A stretch of 9,265 nucleotides of DNA, taken from Oscillospiraceae bacterium. GTDB lineage: Bacteria; Bacillota_A; Clostridia; Oscillospirales; Oscillospiraceae. Location: assembly GCA_017396725.1 (NCBI GenBank), contig JAFQLA010000286.1, positions 1 through 9,265 of the forward strand, written 5' to 3'. Position numbers and translations under genes: made by a program. Below are positions 6,952-9,265 of this stretch, piece after piece; the stretch's first letter is position 1, and each line of letters starts with the position of its first letter. The notes under the pieces were generated by a model. That model was not told the origin of the DNA and searched no databases. It worked only from the letters and a program-made list of their open reading frames with translations.

Positions 6952-7047
6952 GCACATTGTATTGCGGCTTTGCCGCAATTTTGCCCTTTCGGGTAAAATT
7001 TTTTGCTGTTTCAACACACGCCAGCCATTTTGCTAAGCAAAATGGCT
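6941..7047. repeat. Cluster of consecutive hairpins in the zapA/dnaD-domain intergenic region
   Basis: Four inverted repeats stand almost back to back. The first has 7-bp arms at 6941-6947/6953-6959. The second has 8-bp arms at 6961-6968/6972-6979 (ATTGCGGC, loop TTT). The third has 10-bp arms with one G-T pair at 6977-6986/6991-7000 and a GAAA tetraloop when read on the minus strand. The fourth is a perfect 11-bp stem at 7023-7033/7037-7047 (AGCCATTTTGC, loop TAA). A weaker dyad follows at about 7060-7076, and a one-base-shorter copy of the fourth arm (GCAAATGGCTT) recurs at 7110-7120. No gene with a ribosome binding site is visible in 6960-7227. The cluster could be a palindromic intergenic repeat, a structured RNA or a set of regulatory sites. 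Confidence 0.75.
6961..7004 (+). terminator. Terminator-like hairpin with T-tract, plus strand
   Basis: Read on the plus strand, the 6977-7000 stem (CCC-TTTC-GGG core with A/T-rich outer pairs) runs into six T residues at 6999-7004, as in an intrinsic terminator, with another hairpin (6961-6979) just before it. No plus-strand gene lies upstream. A possible extended -10 (TG-A-TACAAT, 6913-6921) on the plus strand could drive a short RNA of about 75 nt ending here. The stem is weak because most pairs are A-T. Confidence 0.3.
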
Positions 7048-7125
7048 TAAAAGAGGCGCAGATATATTTATATCCGCACTGCCGCAGTTATAACACAAAT
7101 TTTAGGCGGGCAAATGGCTTTTCAG

Positions 7126-7165
7126 CAGAAATTTCACCCCGCTGCCTGCCGCGGGAAAATTTCTG
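7126..7165. repeat. Dyad abutting the -35 of the rightward operon
   Basis: A 9-bp arm CAGAAATTT (7126-7134) pairs perfectly with AAATTTCTG (7157-7165). Inside it, CCCGC (7138-7142) pairs with GCGGG (7151-7155) across an 8-nt loop, with a 3-by-1 internal bulge. The repeat ends exactly one base before the proposed -35 at 7166, so it may be an operator or a cruciform-prone element. Confidence 0.6.
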
Positions 7166-7194
7166 TTTACGGAAAGAGAATTTTCATGTAGAAT
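7166..7194 (+). promoter_or_regulatory. Probable promoter of the DnaD-domain/helicase-loader operon
   Basis: A -35 TTTACG (7166-7171, 4 of 6 to consensus), a 17-bp spacer and a -10 TAGAAT (7189-7194, 5 of 6) lie just before the coding start, predicting transcription from about 7201. The ribosome binding site AAAGGAGG follows at 7214-7221. No better candidate is seen between the hairpin cluster and the ATG. Confidence 0.5.
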
Positions 7195-7227
7195 GATGAT
7201 ACAAAATGGGGCGAAAGGAGGCGCAAT

Positions 7228-8163
7228 ATGGCAGGTTATTTGCTCCATGTGGAAAAGAACGACCATATTACCCTCTCCCGCAGCGCGGTGGATCGCCTTT
7301 TGCAGCTTGGCCGGGGGGATGCGGCGCTTTTGTATCTCGCTATTCTCTCCCAGCAGGGCAGCGCCCATTCCGACAAGGTGGAGAGCCTTCTTGGCTGGGA
7401 TGCCCGCCGCCTTGCCGCGGCCCGGGAAAGCCTTGAAAAAAGCGGCCTTCTCAAAACCAGCGCTCCCGTTGCGCAGGTGGAAAAGGAAGAAGAGCGCCCC
7501 AACTATACGCAGGACGATGTGGTGAAGGTGCTGGAAAGCGATGCGAATTTCGCATCCCTTCTCTCCGCGGTGGAAAGCCTTCTTGGTTTCCGTCTCACCA
7601 CCCCCGATACCCAGATCCTTTTGAACCTCTATCGCGGCCTTGCGCTGCCGGCGGATGTGATCTATCTCCTCGTCAGCTATTGTAAGGGTGAAGTGGCAGC
7701 GAAAAGCGGCGCATCACGGCGCCTTTCCCTCTCCTTTGTGGAGAAGGTGGGGTATGAGTGGCACCGCTGCGGCGTGGATACCCAGGAAGAGGCCAACCGC
7801 TATATCAAGCGCCGCCACGCCCAGAGAAAAAAGCTGCCCCGTTATATGCAGATGCTGGGCCTGGGAGACCGCAAGCCCTCCACTACCGAGGATAAGTACC
7901 TCATGGCATGGATCGACGCGGGCTTTGAAGAAGACCTCATCGCCCTTGCATACGATAAGACGATCATCCATTGCAAAGAGCTGCGCTGGGGCTATATGAA
8001 CGGCATTTTGAAAAAGTGGTTCGATAAGGGCATCCGCACCGTGGAGCAGGCCCGCGCGCAGGATGCGCCTGCCGCCGCGGCTGCGCCCCGCAAGGAGCCC
8101 ACCCAAAAGCAGGAAATGGACCGCATGAAGGAGTACCTTCAGAAACTACACGGAAAGTCTTAA
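7228..8163 (+). CDS. DnaD-domain replication initiation protein, two tandem DnaD-type domains
   Basis: This 311-aa protein resembles Firmicute DnaD/DnaB-like primosome proteins, which remodel origin DNA and help recruit the helicase loader. Residues 1-80 look like a winged-helix-type N-terminal region. Residues about 95-180 form one helical DnaD-like module, containing FASLLSAVESLLG and the ITP-like LTTPDTQILLNLY. Residues about 205-276 form a second that ends in the family signature YMNGILKKWFDKGIRTVEQA. A short Ala/Pro linker (278-288) and a charged helical tail follow. The ATG has AAAGGAGG 6 bases upstream. The next gene begins 15 bp after the stop and encodes a DnaC/DnaI-type ATPase, which supports a joint role in helicase loading. 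It could equally be a phage-derived primosome protein, but the setting among core genes favours the chromosomal one. Confidence 0.85.
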   Translation: MAGYLLHVEKNDHITLSRSAVDRLLQLGRGDAALLYLAILSQQGSAHSDKVESLLGWDARRLAAARESLEKSGLLKTSAPVAQVEKEEERPNYTQDDVVKVLESDANFASLLSAVESLLGFRLTTPDTQILLNLYRGLALPADVIYLLVSYCKGEVAAKSGASRRLSLSFVEKVGYEWHRCGVDTQEEANRYIKRRHAQRKKLPRYMQMLGLGDRKPSTTEDKYLMAWIDAGFEEDLIALAYDKTIIHCKELRWGYMNGILKKWFDKGIRTVEQARAQDAPAAAAAPRKEPTQKQEMDRMKEYLQKLHGKS

Positions 8164-8178
8164 ACGGAGGTGAAGCAA

Positions 8179-9162
8179 ATGGGATACGACGGCAAGATCA
8201 TGCGCCGCGCCCGTGAGCGCTTCGAGGCGGATAAGGACCGCCGTGCCGCGGCTTTGGAAGAAAAGCGGGCAAAAGTCTATTCCTATCTCCCCAGAGTGGA
8301 GGAGATCGACTGTGACCTTCGCACCACCCTTTCCCGCATCATTGCCTCCGCCATGCGCCGCGGCATCGACCCCGGCCCCGCCATCCGTGCCCTGCGGGAG
8401 GAAAACCTCGCTTTGCAGCGGGAAAAGGCGGCCCATCTCATGGCCTCCGGCTATCCGGCGGACTATCTGGATGAAAAGCCCAACTGCGCCCTTTGCGGCG
8501 ACTCCGGCTATAAAGAAAACGGCGAGCTTTGCCGCTGCCTTCTGGAATACTACACCCGCGAGCAGAATAAGGAGCTTTCCCGCCTGCTGGATCTGGGCGG
8601 CCAGAGCTTTGATACCTTCTCCTTTGATTATTACGATGAGAGCGTGTGGCCCGATCAGGGCGTCTCTCCCCGCAAGAATATGGAGATCATCTACGAGATC
8701 TGCGCAAGCTATGCCCATAACTTCGCGCCCAACAGCGATAATCTCCTCTTTTACGGCGGCAGCGGCCTTGGCAAGACCTTCCTCTCCGCCTGCATCGCGG
8801 GGGAAGTCAGCGAAAAGGGCTATTCCGTGGTGTATGATACCGCCGCCAGCATTTTCGCCGCCTTTGAGGATAAGAAATTCAACCGCGAAAGCGACGATGG
8901 CGAGACTGAGCGCATCATGAAGTGCGACCTTCTCATTATGGATGACCTTGGCACCGAAATGACCACGGGCTTCGTCCAGAGCGCGCTGTATCAGATCGTC
9001 AACACCCGCATCATGAAGAATAAGGCAACCATCATCAGCACTAACCTCACCCCTGAGGAGATCGGCCGCCGCTACGCCCGCCAGATCCAGTCCCGGCTGG
9101 AAGGGGAGTATGAAGTGCTGCCCTTCTTCGGCGAGGATATCCGCAAGCTGAAAAAGAGATAA
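8179..9162 (+). CDS. DnaC/DnaI-type AAA+ helicase-loader ATPase
   Basis: This 327-aa AAA+ ATPase belongs to the DnaC/DnaI/IstB-like group; most likely it loads the replicative helicase at the origin. An N-terminal charged helical region (1-95) is followed by a Cys cluster C103-x2-C106-x11-C118-x-C120, probably zinc-binding as in DnaI. Walker A is GGSGLGKT at 193-200 with K199, and Walker B is LLIMDDLG with D255 and D256. Sensor-1-like IISTNLT follows, and RYARQIQSRL near the C-terminus carries the likely Arg finger region. I chose the ATG at 8179 because GGAGGTGA (8166-8173) is correctly spaced for it. The in-frame GTG at 8170 lies inside that ribosome binding site. IstB transposase helpers share the fold, but no istA is present and the Cys region and DnaD-type neighbour argue for a loader. 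Confidence 0.88.
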   Translation: MGYDGKIMRRARERFEADKDRRAAALEEKRAKVYSYLPRVEEIDCDLRTTLSRIIASAMRRGIDPGPAIRALREENLALQREKAAHLMASGYPADYLDEKPNCALCGDSGYKENGELCRCLLEYYTREQNKELSRLLDLGGQSFDTFSFDYYDESVWPDQGVSPRKNMEIIYEICASYAHNFAPNSDNLLFYGGSGLGKTFLSACIAGEVSEKGYSVVYDTAASIFAAFEDKKFNRESDDGETERIMKCDLLIMDDLGTEMTTGFVQSALYQIVNTRIMKNKATIISTNLTPEEIGRRYARQIQSRLEGEYEVLPFFGEDIRKLKKR

Positions 9163-9193
9163 AAAAGAAGAGGCCAACGGCCTCTTCTTTTTT
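9161..9193 (+). terminator. Strong intrinsic terminator, potentially bidirectional
   Basis: A perfect 15-bp inverted repeat (9161-9175 with 9179-9193) encloses a 3-nt AAC loop. The GC-rich part (GAAGAGGCC and its complement) is flanked by A6 and T6, so an RNA from either strand ends in a U-tract. It begins within the stop codon of the loader ATPase gene. Confidence 0.92.
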
Positions 9194-9205
9194 GGTTAGC
9201 AGTGA

Positions 9206-9223
9206 GACAAATTGGAATTTGTC
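9206..9223. repeat. Perfect 8-bp inverted repeat with GG centre
   Basis: GACAAATT (9206-9213) and AATTTGTC (9216-9223) are exact complements separated by GG. The element lies in an AT-rich tail just beyond the terminator. It may be an operator for a gene beyond the window or a secondary hairpin after a convergent gene; the sequence does not decide. Confidence 0.5.
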
Positions 9224-9265
9224 AAATACTGATGATCTCTCTTATTTTTTGAGCATAATCGTTGC
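9222..9265 (-). CDS. Possible C-terminal tail of a convergent gene (right-edge fragment)
   Basis: Read from 9263 on the minus strand, one frame gives NDYAQKIREIISI and then TGA at 9224-9222, which is a plausible amphipathic protein end. A double-ended terminator at 9161-9193 would serve such a convergent gene. Only 13 whole codons are visible and the other two frames are also readable for short stretches, so this is weak. Codons such as ATA, AGA and AGT are unlike the GC-rich usage of the other genes here. Confidence 0.25.
   Translation of the reverse strand, partial: NDYAQKIREIISI

Noticed and set aside
7023..7093. CRISPR array or direct-repeat array in the intergenic hairpins.
   Set aside because: The repeats are inverted and all different, with no regular repeat-spacer pattern and no cas genes.
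6957..7196. Small plus-strand open frame (79 codons) through the hairpin cluster.
   Set aside because: There is no ribosome binding site, and it passes through the hairpins and the promoter of the next operon; the encoded sequence has no recognisable features.
8170..8178. GTG at 8170 as the start of the helicase-loader gene.
   Set aside because: It lies within the GGAGGTGA ribosome binding site, which is spaced for the ATG at 8179.
8179..9162. IstB transposition helper of an IS21-type element.
   Set aside because: There is no istA transposase or terminal inverted repeats in the window; the Cys cluster and the upstream DnaD-domain gene favour a replication loader.
8146..9177. A 343-codon minus-strand open frame antisense to the helicase-loader gene.
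   Set aside because: It begins inside the terminator and encodes a low-complexity sequence. The plus strand has Walker A, Walker B and a ribosome binding site.

Overview
The window reads as core chromosome of a moderately GC-rich Firmicute, most likely a Clostridia member related to Oscillospirales. The grounds are strong GGAGG ribosome binding sites, a ZapA/U32-peptidase pair, a DnaD-domain protein paired with a DnaC/DnaI-type ATPase, a Soj-type ParA, and mreC-mreD-PBP2 following maf. The placement comes from gene content and style only; no search was run.

Left edge (1-245): the first 28 codons of a minus-strand parA/soj gene with its own promoter. Behind it lie two parS-like 16-mers that are exact reverse complements of each other. 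The second abuts the T-tract of the terminator that closes the next operon.

Middle (243-6951, all minus strand): an apparent six-gene operon, in transcription order zapA, a U32-family peptidase/RNA-hydroxylation-type gene, maf, mreC, mreD, mrdA (PBP2). It starts at a promoter near 6924-6951 and ends at an intrinsic terminator at 243-278. ZapA supports the FtsZ ring, and MreC, MreD and PBP2 build the lateral wall, so the operon mixes division, elongation and housekeeping functions. An mreB gene and min genes, common partners of this cluster, are absent. A 72-bp AT-rich gap before maf could hold an internal promoter.

Divergent intergenic region (6839-7227): nearly 390 bp without a convincing gene. 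It holds the zapA promoter with a dyad over its -35, a run of back-to-back hairpins, a plus-strand terminator-like hairpin with no obvious gene before it, and a second dyad beside the -35 of the rightward operon.

Right (7166-9193, plus strand): a two-gene unit encoding a tandem DnaD-domain protein and an AAA+ helicase-loader-type ATPase with an N-terminal Cys cluster. It ends in a perfect 15-bp terminator stem. The last 70 bp are AT-richer and may hold the tail of a convergent gene.

I see no defence system, CRISPR array, insertion sequence, rRNA or tRNA. The protein-coding content is ordinary. The features worth a second look are the mirrored parS pair and the structured zapA/dnaD intergenic region.
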